NCBI RefSeq assembly: GCF_900109055.1
Contig: NZ_FOIV01000004.1
Coordinates: forward strand, 62,001-126,000
Length of the DNA: 64,000 nt
Reading direction: 5' to 3'
From: Prevotella sp. khp7
Lineage (GTDB): Bacteria; Bacteroidota; Bacteroidia; Bacteroidales; Bacteroidaceae
Shown one piece after another: positions 25,818 through 35,638 of this stretch (positions within the stretch are counted from its first letter, which is position 1; each line of letters begins with the position of its first letter). A model generated the notes under the pieces. It was not told where the DNA came from, made no database searches, and saw only the letters and a list, made by a program, of their open reading frames with translations. A program made the translations under genes and the position numbers.

Positions 25818-26908
25818 TTCTTCAGTATTTCAAAATACATATCCAGCAAATCCTGTGCCGCAACAAACGAGGTCTTATGCCCCGACAGCACTGTCTGCTC
25901 AGCCAAAGAGAGCTGTGCCTTAATGGCAGGATTATTGTAGAAGTTAAGGCGCAGGTGCTCGTTGATGCTCTCATACATCCAGTACTTTGCCTGTTCGTTG
26001 CGACGATAGTCGAAGTAACCATTGGCCTTGACAAAGGCGATGTACTCGTAGATCATATCCCAGATCTCTTTCACACCTGTACCATAGAAACCAGAGTAAC
26101 ACAGCACCTTGGGCAACCAGCCGCTCTCGGGCATGGGGAAGAAATGGAGGGCATTGCGGAAGTTGGTGGCTGCCATCTGACAGCGATCCACATTGTCACC
26201 ATCGCACTTATTGATGACGATGCCATCGGATATCTCCATGATGCCTCGCTTGATGCCTTGTAACTCATCACCCGTTCCTGCCACCTGGATGAGCAGGAAG
26301 AAGTCGACCATAGAGTGACAAGCCGTCTCGCTCTGACCTACACCCACCGTCTCTACGAAAATCTTGTCGAAGCCTGCAGCCTCACAGAGGATGATGGTCT
26401 CACGGGTCTTACGGGCCACACCGCCCAAAGAGCCTGCCGACGGACTAGGACGTATGAACGACGCAGGATGCTGCGCCAGTTTCTCCATGCGTGTCTTATC
26501 GCCCAAGATAGAACCTTTGGTACGCTCACTGGAAGGGTCGATAGCCAATACCGCCAGTTTGCCGCCTTTCTCACGGAGCACATGGACACCAAACTCATCG
26601 ATACTGGTAGACTTTCCTGCTCCCGGCACGCCACTGATGCCCACACGCACACTGTTGCCACTATAGGGCAGACACTTGTTGATGACCTCCTGCGCCTTGG
26701 CCTGATGGTCGGGGTTGACACTCTCGATAAGCGTTACTGCCTGCGACAGGATTGTGACGTCGCCCTTGACGATACCCTCTACCATCTCTGCTGCAGAGAG
26801 TTCACGACGACGGTTCCGCTTCAGGTAGGGATTGATGATGGGCGGCTGCTTCACACCACTATTCACCTGCAAGCCTGCATATTCTGAGCTATTCTCGGGA
26901 TGATCCAT
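25814..26908 (-). CDS. meaB: methylmalonyl-CoA mutase-associated GTPase MeaB
   Basis: A 364-residue G3E-type GTPase. The P-loop RVGISGVPGAGKSTSIDEFG is near residues 92-111, followed by the LAVLAIDPSSERTKGSILGDKTRM and FVETVGVGQSE motifs and the guanine-specificity motif NKCDGDN. MeaB protects and loads the B12-dependent methylmalonyl-CoA mutase, so the organism probably has a propionate/succinate pathway. The mutase genes are not in the window. It follows the DUF1573 gene by 8 bp. Confidence 0.95.
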   Translation of the reverse strand: MDHPENSSEYAGLQVNSGVKQPPIINPYLKRNRRRELSAAEMVEGIVKGDVTILSQAVTLIESVNPDHQAKAQEVINKCLPYSGNSVRVGISGVPGAGKSTSIDEFGVHVLREKGGKLAVLAIDPSSERTKGSILGDKTRMEKLAQHPASFIRPSPSAGSLGGVARKTRETIILCEAAGFDKIFVETVGVGQSETACHSMVDFFLLIQVAGTGDELQGIKRGIMEISDGIVINKCDGDNVDRCQMAATNFRNALHFFPMPESGWLPKVLCYSGFYGTGVKEIWDMIYEYIAFVKANGYFDYRRNEQAKYWMYESINEHLRLNFYNNPAIKAQLSLAEQTVLSGHKTSFVAAQDLLDMYFEILKK

Positions 26909-26916
26909 TGTTTATT

Positions 26917-27987
26917 CTATTTGAGACGGATGTTAACGACAATCTTGGCATGATCAGGGTCGTTGGTAATCATCAGGATACGGGGACGCGTACGCACCTT
27001 CGCCAGATCCTCGGCAATACCTGTTATCTTCAGGTTCGTGCTCTGTCCCGGTTCGAGTTCACTCTTGCCCAGCGTCACCTTGAGTCCCTCGGTAAACAAC
27101 TGGAGTGAAGAGATTTTCAGCACCGTCATGCCAACGTTCTGCAGGCTGACAGTGGCCGTCTTCTTGGCTTTACCACCGAAGTCGGTGAAGTCGACGTCAG
27201 TCGCTGACATCTGCAGTTGGGGCGCCTGATCCTTATTAATACTCTGGAAGTCTTTCAGGTCGGGCAAGAGGATGGTAGACACACCAATGGCATTCTCCTG
27301 CTTCACCTTATCACCCAGATGTTTGGCCAGATAGACAGAGGTCTGTGTCAGACCGTAGTCGCGCAACTTGTCGGAGTGGAGGGTCACGGTAATCGTGGCA
27401 CCACGGTTGGGAGCCAGTTTCTCGGGTACTACCGTAGCTGACAGGTATGGGGGCAGATGCATCACGTTGGGCTGCATGGTCTGCGACCCGTTATTAAAGA
27501 TATGTATCTCCTGCATAGGCGCATCGCCCTTGTTCACATCATCGAACTCCAGCTCGTTCTTGTCGAGCAACAACTCACCCATTGCCAAGGGGTAGTTGCC
27601 GCGGTAGTCTACCATCTCAGGAATCACGATACCCTTCATGGTGAGATAGACGGGTGTCTTGGAACCATTGCTCTTCACGGCAGCCATCTTATGGAAGTGT
27701 CCCAGCTGGCGGGCATCGTAGGTCATGGTGATCTTGAACTTATCGCCTGCGCCTACCTCTTTGGGATACTCGACAGCCGTACAGCCACAATCGGGCTTGA
27801 CGCTCTCGATGACAAGACGCTTACGCCCTTTATTCTTGAGCTCAAAGGTGGCTGTAATGGGTTGTTCGAAGCCTGTACGGCCACACTCTACTGTAGCATT
27901 CTCAACGGTCAGGCGCTGTGCGTGCGCCTCGCTAATGAATAACGGGGAAATGATAAATGATAAACCAATAATTCTTAATATTTTCAT
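26917..27987 (-). CDS. DUF1573 domain protein, exported
   Basis: A 356-residue exported protein with signal peptide MKILRIIGLSFIISPLFISEAHA. It contains Ig-like beta-sandwich repeats of the DUF1573 family: F.LKNKGRKRLVIESVKPDCGCTAVEYPKEVGAGDKFKITMTYD, with the GCGCT-like DCGCT motif, and two more units ending RILMITNDPDHAKIVVNIRLK. These domains are common in Bacteroidota surface and periplasmic proteins. Its start overlaps the stop of the alpha-2-macroglobulin gene by 4 bp, which suggests a shared periplasmic role. The molecular function is unknown. Confidence 0.9.
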   Translation of the reverse strand: MKILRIIGLSFIISPLFISEAHAQRLTVENATVECGRTGFEQPITATFELKNKGRKRLVIESVKPDCGCTAVEYPKEVGAGDKFKITMTYDARQLGHFHKMAAVKSNGSKTPVYLTMKGIVIPEMVDYRGNYPLAMGELLLDKNELEFDDVNKGDAPMQEIHIFNNGSQTMQPNVMHLPPYLSATVVPEKLAPNRGATITVTLHSDKLRDYGLTQTSVYLAKHLGDKVKQENAIGVSTILLPDLKDFQSINKDQAPQLQMSATDVDFTDFGGKAKKTATVSLQNVGMTVLKISSLQLFTEGLKVTLGKSELEPGQSTNLKITGIAEDLAKVRTRPRILMITNDPDHAKIVVNIRLK

Positions 27988-30900
27988 TTGACTGTAATTG
28001 TTTGCGATTTAGTGACGGCACGGAACTCTGGAGCGTAGGCACACTCTACAGAACAAGTGCCTGTCTCGTAGGTTCCCGGACGATCAATATAGTATTCGTT
28101 CTCGATGACATGTCTGCCTTTCGACAAACAGTCGAAGTAATAGTTCGTAGCATTGTCCTTCGGTGCACAATAGGAGCCACTGTGATAACCACTCAACTGA
28201 CGGACGGGTTCCATGCAGGCAGCCCGCTTGTCAATGACCTGTACGAAGTCGTAGTCCCGGTCAGCAGTGATAGTCAGCCGTACTTTCACACGATCACCTA
28301 CAGCCAAGCCCTTCGCCGGTGATACGGGAAGTATCTCACGCTTGACGGTCAGTGCGCTGCCAGAATCAGTGATATCCTTCGTAGCCTGAGTGAACTGCGC
28401 ATAGACAGCACCCCATGAGGTTCCTTCGCTCTTCTTGTCGATGGTCAGGGTCTTACTCTCTGCAGGTATGTCTGTCTTCACATAACCGATGGCAGCTGTG
28501 GCCTTAGGCATCTTCATTGGCTTACCGTCAACCTTCATCACGGAGAGGGCATCATTCGACAGGCTCAAGGGCCGAGAGGCAAGGAACGCATACACTGCAT
28601 TCACACTATTGATAGGCGTATCCCATGCCTGAGTACGCTTCTCCTGCAACAACCAGCGCTGCATCTCATCGATGGTCTGCTGATCTTCGGGGACAAGTCT
28701 CTGGAGCGCCTCGATAGCCACCGTCTGTGTAGGTATCTTATAGTCGTACCAAGAATAGCCGGCACGCGGAGTGTCGTAGTAACGCCCCATCTCCTCACGA
28801 TAGACCGTATATTCCTTCAACGACTGGGCGTACTCTAAGGCACGCTTGGCATCGCTCTTGGAAAGGATCACCGCCGTCAGTGCCTTCTCATAGATAGACT
28901 GCGACTTGACATCCTTCTTCAGGAGTTTCAGCAGGTAGTCGTTGGCCGACTGCACTTCTGCAGGCAGCTGTCTGCCGTCGAGGGTGACAAGGTAGAGCCA
29001 CTGCAGGGTCTTGAAACTGGGGAAGGACACCTGATGATTATCCTTCTCCTGTTTCTTCAGTTCCTTCACTTCATCGACAATCTTCTGTCCCATGAAACTG
29101 AAAGCGCTGCTGAGCATGTTCTCCACATCGCTTTGCTTACCAGCCATCGCATTCAGGCGTACCAGCATCTCAGAGACAGCTACCGTCATATAGAACGAGC
29201 CGGGCATGCCCTGCCACCAGGTCCACGAGCCATCAGAGAGCTGCAGCTTACCGAGTTTGCCGAGTGCCGTACTGATACGGTTCTGCATGAGGTTGTCGTC
29301 GAAGAAGTCTACCAACCGCTGTTTCTGTTCTGTCTCATTATCAGCATCCATCACCCAAGGGGTCTCACTGAGCAGCAGGTCTTTCAGTTCCTGATTCTTC
29401 TCAAGGGCACTTGTCAGTGAAGTGTCCTCACCCTTCTCCTGTTTCCAGAGGGCGAAGGCGGTCTTAGCCTGCGGATACCGACTGATGACATACCGGCCAA
29501 GGCTGTTGGCATAGTAAGAAGCAGCCTGTGAAATGGCATTATCATCGATGGGCTGACCAATGGCAGGCAGTGCCTGAATCATCAGCCAAGCAGGATCATT
29601 GGTGTATTCGAGTGTCAGTTTGGTATTCTGGGCATCAGCAGGCACCAGCTTTAAAAGGTCTATCGTTTCTGTTACTGCCTGATGCTGTGTGATCGGCAAT
29701 GTTACTGTGACACGTTCTGTAGAAGGCAGAACGGGCAGATAGTGCTGTTCGCCGTCTGAGAAGCCCTTGCCACTCACCGTCATCTGACAGATGAGGAGTC
29801 CCTTTGACAACCCCTGGGGCCGCACTTCAAAGGATACTGGTACAGTGGCACCTGCCTTCATCTTGACATTCTTTTTCTGTTCAAACACCACAGCATTGGT
29901 CTCCGGATCTGTCAACTTCAGTGTGACTGTTCCATTAAGTAACTTCTCGCTTGTAGTCTTGGACGAACCAAGCGGCGTAGCCGAGCAGAAGATACGTGCA
30001 GAGATCGTAGCCTCATCACCCTCACGGATAAAACGTGGTACATTGGGCTGTATCATCACATCCTTCTGCGCCACTGCTGTCGCCTCTATCTGTCCATAAC
30101 AGAGATCCTTTGTATGTGCCAGCCCCAGGAAGCGCCACGTAGTGAGACTCTCAGGAAGCGTGAACTTCAAGGCCACCTGTCCCTTCTCGTCTGTGGTCAG
30201 CTGGGGATAGAAGAAGACTGTCTCGTTGAAATCCTCACGAAGCTGTATATCGTCTGTCTTTTCTTCCTCCACCGACGACACCGACAATTCCGCATCTGCC
30301 ACAATACTAGCTTCCATCATCTTGGGCTCGGCAGCCACATCAAAGACCTTGGTGCCATTGCCTACCACCTCTGCCAAGTCAACACTATTGTCGAATCCCT
30401 TGCTCTCAAGCATCACGCCACGGGAATAACGGCGGAGACTATAACCATACACCGATGGCAACACACGCTCGTCGAAACGACTGAAGTCGAACTCATAGGT
30501 CGAGGCACCACGCCATGGCTTTCTGACAAAGTCGTATCGGCTATAAGACATGGAATATTGCCAGTTGGTTCTTGGCATAGAGAACAGCACATCAGGCTGC
30601 AGACTCCATTGGTGCTTGACTATCTGGTTGAGACTCTGATCGTAGAGCGTTGCCATCAGCTGAGCGTCTGCCGGACGGCCTTCTGCATCCGTTATCTTCA
30701 ATGTCCACTCCTCTTTCTGACCAGGTGTAAGGCGATCGCGGAAGGTAGCCCACTCGAGCGAGAGATGCTTGTCGGGTAATGGGCGCTGTACCCGTACGGT
30801 GTGGGTATAGCACTGGCCGTTCTTCACCCAGGCGAAGCTCAGCAGTAAACCGTCGCCATAGGCTTCGTCATACTTGAGCTTCAGGTTCAGCAGTTCATTA

Positions 30901-33455
30901 CTCATGTCTTTGGATCCCATCTCTATGATCTTCGTACCGGCAAAGAGACCATACACCAGATGCACGTCCTTATCAGAAGAGCCCACCTGAACGGTCACGG
31001 CACTACCGTCGTTGGGGAACTGCGCAGCCGACTGATAGAACCAGTTGTCGGTCTCTGTTGCAGGCTTGGTATCGTCGAGCGAGAAGAGCACAAACTCATG
31101 ACGGATGGTATCTCCCTCGCAAATGGCGTCAAGGGTGTGTTTGCCTGAAGTTAATTTTTTGTTTAAAATAGAAAGGGGAGAATTGGTCCTGGCTTTCTGC
31201 CATGAACCACCGTCTATCTGATAGTTCACCTCAGCATCCAAGTCCTGACCTGCGGCATTCAGCAAATGGAAGGTTGCCGTAGACTTTTCTTCCAACAGGA
31301 TTTTCTCTGCCATATCCATGCTCAAGGCCGTCTTACGATTACCCAAAGGCAGTGAAAGCTGACCTGTACGTGTCTCACCAGCCACATCCGTCACATCGGC
31401 AGTCACCACGAACTGATAGAACATCGGGGAACTGCTCTCGGGCAGATCAAGGGGCATTCTGACCTTGAACTTACCTTCCTGGTCGGTGATCGTCTCTTCG
31501 TTCAACAGTTCCTCACCCTCCTGACTGTAGTTCAGCGCCTCTGTATCCCAGTAACGACTGTAGGACCACCACCAGAAGGCAGCACGACGTACCACCTTAT
31601 AGCTGACCTTAGCATCCTGAAGGGGCACACCGGCATAACTCAGAGCGGTACCTTCTACTGTGATGGTATCGCCAGCAGCATAGGCCTGCTTCACCTCTGG
31701 GAAGTCTACATGGAACGTAGGACGCTTGTATTCCTCAACATGAATAATCAGGGTCTCGTCGTTAACCTGAATGCGGAACTGACCCGTGAGACCTTTCTCC
31801 GGTAACGTGAAGTCGACAGCGGCCACACCATACGCATCGCTAAGCACTTGTTTCTCCTCAACGACTTTATTGTTTGCATCGCGCAACACGAACTTCACAG
31901 GTTTATGCTCTCTAACCTGGTGTTCGAAACCATTCCTGACTTCATAGATCAGGGCTGAGGCATGCACGGTCTGACCCGGACGATAGATGCCGCGATCGGT
32001 ATAGACACTGGTACGGTTTACCTGACGATCCTCATCGAGATAGCGGTAAACGCCTGCCTGCGTCATCTCCGGACATGCCTTGTCGGTATCAGTGTAGGCA
32101 TAGACTTCTCTGCGATGGCGCTCGCCGTCCAGTTTACCGATATATTCGCCCTTGGCGTCTGTCACGCCTTCGTGGGTCTTGTATTCGTTATAGCTTAACT
32201 GCTCTCTGATGGTAAGATGAGCACCTGCGATAGGCTGTCCCGTCGTAGCATTCACCACCACATAACGGATGCCCTTACCTTCTGGCAGGGCCTCAGAGAT
32301 GGTAAACACATCCGTCACATAATACAGATGACGCGAGGGCTTAGTGTTGGCACTACTGGTAAACTCCAACATATAGACACCGATGGGCAGGCCTCCGATG
32401 GTCAGGGAGTCTTCAAAGAGCTCATAGTCCTGACGACCGGTATACTGACGCTCAACCTTGTCGACAATGCCATCGAGCAGAGGCACAATCTTCTTGTAGC
32501 CCTCCTCCGAATCTATGTCGGCCTTCAAGTCGCCATTGGCTTTCAGGCGATAGACGGTCAGTGTCAGTCCTGTAATGTTGCGCAGTTCCTGCAGGGTCAC
32601 CTTCTGCGTCTCCTGCGGTCTGACGACGCGATGATCAAAAGAGATCTGGAACTGGGGATTGATGAGTTCCTGCTCTGCATTACGCAGGATACCCATGCGT
32701 TTCCACGAGCCCCACTTGCCGAGAGCCTCACGGATATAAGCCAGTTTCTCGGCCTTCGGCACATCTGAATCATACCTGATGCGGTCATAACGCACCAAAG
32801 CCAATTCGCCTGCCTCTGGCACGTCCTGATACACATTGATGAGCGAGTCGATCTGCTCCACCGGAGCATACTCATAGGCTCTGGCTGCTGTGATACAAGC
32901 CGCAGAGCGATTGCCCTTCTTGGCATAATACTCATACAGGGGGTTATACTCGTCTAACGCATAGCCTACCACACTCAGCAGGTCGTGGCCGAACAGCTTT
33001 GAGTCGACACCCTCAATCACAAAGGGGGCGTAGGTCTTATCCTTCACCTTGGCCAACTGCTCACAGAGCTCCGGCGTCAGCTGAGGCTTGACAGCTTTCA
33101 GCTCCATCGGCGTATTGGATCTGCTCACCTGATAGAGCACAGTCTGATAGACTGTTTTCAGCACCACGTTCTGTTCAGTCTCTGCGCGCTGCCGCATACG
33201 TTCGATAGCTGGTTTCAACGAGTCTGGTGCTATCTCGGCCATCATCTGAGCACTTTGCAGTTCTGCTTTCAGCAACTGTCCGTAGTCGTGGCCCTTCTCT
33301 GCCTTCTTCACAATCTTCTGAAGCACTTCACACGCAGTCTTAGGCAGGTCTTTTTCCTCTGCCTCCTTCACCTTCTTCCAAAGCGAGGCATACGATTGTC
33401 CGAATATCAATAGGGGCATCATCAATATGATTAGGGTTGCAAATATTCTTCTCAT
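27984..33455 (-). CDS. alpha-2-macroglobulin family protein
   Basis: A 1823-residue exported protein, the largest in the window. The signal peptide is MRRIFATLIILMMPLLIFGQ, with no lipobox. The middle has MG2-type domains (TSVYTDRGIYRPGQTVHASALIY) and an alpha-2-macroglobulin core (DDIQLREDFNETVFFYPQLTTDEKGQVALKFTLPESLTTWRFLGLAHT). A helical thioester-like domain follows, but the expected CxEQ thioester is replaced by LPAIGQPIDDNAISQ, so covalent trapping is not possible. It may be a periplasmic protease inhibitor or a cell-envelope scaffold. It heads the operon with DUF1573, meaB and ispH. Confidence 0.93.
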   Translation of the reverse strand: MRRIFATLIILMMPLLIFGQSYASLWKKVKEAEEKDLPKTACEVLQKIVKKAEKGHDYGQLLKAELQSAQMMAEIAPDSLKPAIERMRQRAETEQNVVLKTVYQTVLYQVSRSNTPMELKAVKPQLTPELCEQLAKVKDKTYAPFVIEGVDSKLFGHDLLSVVGYALDEYNPLYEYYAKKGNRSAACITAARAYEYAPVEQIDSLINVYQDVPEAGELALVRYDRIRYDSDVPKAEKLAYIREALGKWGSWKRMGILRNAEQELINPQFQISFDHRVVRPQETQKVTLQELRNITGLTLTVYRLKANGDLKADIDSEEGYKKIVPLLDGIVDKVERQYTGRQDYELFEDSLTIGGLPIGVYMLEFTSSANTKPSRHLYYVTDVFTISEALPEGKGIRYVVVNATTGQPIAGAHLTIREQLSYNEYKTHEGVTDAKGEYIGKLDGERHRREVYAYTDTDKACPEMTQAGVYRYLDEDRQVNRTSVYTDRGIYRPGQTVHASALIYEVRNGFEHQVREHKPVKFVLRDANNKVVEEKQVLSDAYGVAAVDFTLPEKGLTGQFRIQVNDETLIIHVEEYKRPTFHVDFPEVKQAYAAGDTITVEGTALSYAGVPLQDAKVSYKVVRRAAFWWWSYSRYWDTEALNYSQEGEELLNEETITDQEGKFKVRMPLDLPESSSPMFYQFVVTADVTDVAGETRTGQLSLPLGNRKTALSMDMAEKILLEEKSTATFHLLNAAGQDLDAEVNYQIDGGSWQKARTNSPLSILNKKLTSGKHTLDAICEGDTIRHEFVLFSLDDTKPATETDNWFYQSAAQFPNDGSAVTVQVGSSDKDVHLVYGLFAGTKIIEMGSKDMSNELLNLKLKYDEAYGDGLLLSFAWVKNGQCYTHTVRVQRPLPDKHLSLEWATFRDRLTPGQKEEWTLKITDAEGRPADAQLMATLYDQSLNQIVKHQWSLQPDVLFSMPRTNWQYSMSYSRYDFVRKPWRGASTYEFDFSRFDERVLPSVYGYSLRRYSRGVMLESKGFDNSVDLAEVVGNGTKVFDVAAEPKMMEASIVADAELSVSSVEEEKTDDIQLREDFNETVFFYPQLTTDEKGQVALKFTLPESLTTWRFLGLAHTKDLCYGQIEATAVAQKDVMIQPNVPRFIREGDEATISARIFCSATPLGSSKTTSEKLLNGTVTLKLTDPETNAVVFEQKKNVKMKAGATVPVSFEVRPQGLSKGLLICQMTVSGKGFSDGEQHYLPVLPSTERVTVTLPITQHQAVTETIDLLKLVPADAQNTKLTLEYTNDPAWLMIQALPAIGQPIDDNAISQAASYYANSLGRYVISRYPQAKTAFALWKQEKGEDTSLTSALEKNQELKDLLLSETPWVMDADNETEQKQRLVDFFDDNLMQNRISTALGKLGKLQLSDGSWTWWQGMPGSFYMTVAVSEMLVRLNAMAGKQSDVENMLSSAFSFMGQKIVDEVKELKKQEKDNHQVSFPSFKTLQWLYLVTLDGRQLPAEVQSANDYLLKLLKKDVKSQSIYEKALTAVILSKSDAKRALEYAQSLKEYTVYREEMGRYYDTPRAGYSWYDYKIPTQTVAIEALQRLVPEDQQTIDEMQRWLLQEKRTQAWDTPINSVNAVYAFLASRPLSLSNDALSVMKVDGKPMKMPKATAAIGYVKTDIPAESKTLTIDKKSEGTSWGAVYAQFTQATKDITDSGSALTVKREILPVSPAKGLAVGDRVKVRLTITADRDYDFVQVIDKRAACMEPVRQLSGYHSGSYCAPKDNATNYYFDCLSKGRHVIENEYYIDRPGTYETGTCSVECAYAPEFRAVTKSQTITVK

Positions 33456-33485
33456 CTTCGCTTTTTATTATTGGGTTTAATGATG

Positions 33486-33493
33486 CAAAGGTA
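33486..33493 (-). promoter_or_regulatory. promoter -7 element for the alpha-2-macroglobulin operon
   Basis: TACCTTTG on the minus strand, about 31 bp before the ATG. The -33 element is weak. Confidence 0.65.
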
Positions 33494-33513
33494 GAAAAAA
33501 TATTCCATATTCG

Positions 33514-33545
33514 CTTGCTAATTATGTATTTTTATATTATCTTTG
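33514..33545 (+). promoter_or_regulatory. promoter of the ADP-forming acyl-CoA synthetase; predicted near-leaderless mRNA
   Basis: CTTG (33514-33517), 20 bp, TATCTTTG (33538-33545). The start codon is at 33551, only 5 bp after the -7 element, so transcription should begin at or within a few bases of the ATG. Confidence 0.75.
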
Positions 33546-33550
33546 CATCC

Positions 33551-35638
33551 ATGATTAACCAACAACTACTGAATCCGAGGAGCATCGTCGTGATTGGCGG
33601 CTCCAACAACGTACATAAGCCTGGTGGCTCTATTGTACGCAATATCATCAATGGCGGTTTCGATGGTCCCCTGCACATCGTCAATCCCAAAGAAGATGAA
33701 GTGCAGGGAATCAAGGTCTTTCATGATGTAAAGGATGTGCCCGAGACTGAGCTGGCTGTGCTCGTAGTAGCCGCCAAGTTCTGCCCGGACTATGTGGACT
33801 ATCTCTGCAAGGAGAAGGGGGTGAGGGCTTTTGTCATCATATCAGCGGGCTTTGGCGAAGAGACAAAGGCCGGTGCTGAACTCGAGAAGCGCATTCTCGA
33901 CACTTGCGAGAAATACGGGGCAGCCTTGATCGGTCCCAACTGCATCGGACTCCTGAATCGCAACCATCATAGTGTTTTCACATTGCCTATACCAAACCTG
34001 AATCCTCTTGGTGTCGACTTCATCAGTGGCTCTGGTGCTACAGCGGTATTCATTCTCGAGAGTGCCGTCATCAAGGGCCTGCAGTTCAACAGCGTGTGGT
34101 CGATAGGCAATGGCAAGCAGATTGGCATTGAAGACGTACTTCAGTACATGGACGAGCACTTCGATGCGAAGAAGGACTCAAAGGTAAAACTACTATATAT
34201 CGAGAACATCGCCAACCCCGACAAGCTGCTTTTCCATGCCAGCAGTCTTATTCGTAAAGGCTGCAGGATAGCAGCCATCAAAGCCGGCTCCAGCGAGAGC
34301 GGCAGTCGTGCGGCATCTTCACATACAGGCGCCATCGCTTCCAGCGATTCTGCCGTAGAGGCCCTTTTCCGCAAAGCGGGGATTGTGCGCTGTTTCTCCC
34401 GCGAAGAGCTCACCACTGTAGGTTGTATCTTCACCCTACCTGAGTTGAAGGGCAGGAACTTCGCCATCGTCACCCATGCAGGTGGCCCCGGGGTCATGCT
34501 CACCGATGCGCTCTCGAAGGGTGGTCTCAACGTACCTAAGATAGAAGGTCCTGAGGCCGAGGAACTGAAGAGTAAGCTTTTCCCTGGTTCTTCCGTAGCC
34601 AACCCCATCGATTTCCTGGCTACAGGAACAGCAGAACAACTGGGCACGGTCATTGATTATTGCGAGAATAAGTTCGACCATATCGACGCCATCGCCGTCA
34701 TCTATGGCACTCCTGGTCTCACTCAGCTCTACGAGGCCTACGATGTGCTTGACAAGAAGATACGGGCGTGCAAGAAACCGATCTTCCCTGTATTGCCGAG
34801 CCTGCATACGGCAGGACCTGAGGTGGAAGAGTTCCTGAAGAAAGGTCATGTCAACTTCAGCGACGAGGTGACTCTGGCCACTGCTTTAAGTCAGATCATG
34901 CGCACCCCACAGCCTGCGCCCTCTGAACTGGAACTCTATGGGGTTGATGTGCCTAAGATACGTGACATCATCTATCGCGAGACCCATCGTCTGAAATTCG
35001 AGGGACTGGAGAGTGGCTACCTGGCACCTGATGCCGTTCGCGAACTGCTTTCATGTGCCGGCATTCCCTTAGTACCTGAGATGGTAAGCATCTCTAAGGA
35101 AGAACTCACGGCCTTTGCCGGGAAAGTGGGTTTCCCTGTAGTAGCAAAGGTCGTTGGTCCTGTACATAAGAGCGATGTGGGTGGCGTCACTCTGAACATC
35201 CGTACACCAGAGCATCTGGCACTTGAGTTTGATCGCATGATGAAAATCCAGGACGCCACAGGTGTGATGGTGCAGAAGATGCTCAAAGGTACCGAACTCT
35301 TCATTGGCGCCAAATACGAAGAGCGTTTCGGTCATGTGGTACTCTGCGGTCTTGGCGGTATCTTCGTTGAGGTACTAAAGGATGTGTCCAGCGGTCTGGC
35401 TCCTCTCTCCTATGGCGAGGCATACTCTATGATCCACTCACTTCGTGGCTATAAGATTATCAAGGGCACACGTGGACAAAAGGGACTCAACGAACAGAAA
35501 TACGCTGAAATCATCGTACGTCTCTCTACTCTGTTGCGCTTTGCCACAGAGATTAAGGAGATGGATATTAACCCATTGTTGGCCGACGAACATGATGTCG
35601 TTGCTGTCGACGCGAGAATACGTATAGAACGCTCATGA
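33551..35638 (+). CDS. ADP-forming acetate--CoA ligase family protein (fused alpha-beta)
   Basis: A 695-residue NDP-forming acyl-CoA synthetase. In order: CoA-binding Rossmann domain (SIVVIGGSNNVHKPGGSIVRNI), succinyl-CoA-ligase-like domains with the phosphohistidine motif SSHTGA (His258), and an ATP-grasp domain from about residue 480 (FPVVAKVVGPVHKSDVGGV, ...KEMDINPLL). It interconverts acyl-CoA, ADP and phosphate with the acid, CoA and ATP, giving ATP from acetyl-CoA in fermentation or working in reverse. The start MINQQLLNPRSIVVIGG matches the family N-terminus. It overlaps the next gene by 4 bp. Confidence 0.92.
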   Translation: MINQQLLNPRSIVVIGGSNNVHKPGGSIVRNIINGGFDGPLHIVNPKEDEVQGIKVFHDVKDVPETELAVLVVAAKFCPDYVDYLCKEKGVRAFVIISAGFGEETKAGAELEKRILDTCEKYGAALIGPNCIGLLNRNHHSVFTLPIPNLNPLGVDFISGSGATAVFILESAVIKGLQFNSVWSIGNGKQIGIEDVLQYMDEHFDAKKDSKVKLLYIENIANPDKLLFHASSLIRKGCRIAAIKAGSSESGSRAASSHTGAIASSDSAVEALFRKAGIVRCFSREELTTVGCIFTLPELKGRNFAIVTHAGGPGVMLTDALSKGGLNVPKIEGPEAEELKSKLFPGSSVANPIDFLATGTAEQLGTVIDYCENKFDHIDAIAVIYGTPGLTQLYEAYDVLDKKIRACKKPIFPVLPSLHTAGPEVEEFLKKGHVNFSDEVTLATALSQIMRTPQPAPSELELYGVDVPKIRDIIYRETHRLKFEGLESGYLAPDAVRELLSCAGIPLVPEMVSISKEELTAFAGKVGFPVVAKVVGPVHKSDVGGVTLNIRTPEHLALEFDRMMKIQDATGVMVQKMLKGTELFIGAKYEERFGHVVLCGLGGIFVEVLKDVSSGLAPLSYGEAYSMIHSLRGYKIIKGTRGQKGLNEQKYAEIIVRLSTLLRFATEIKEMDINPLLADEHDVVAVDARIRIERS

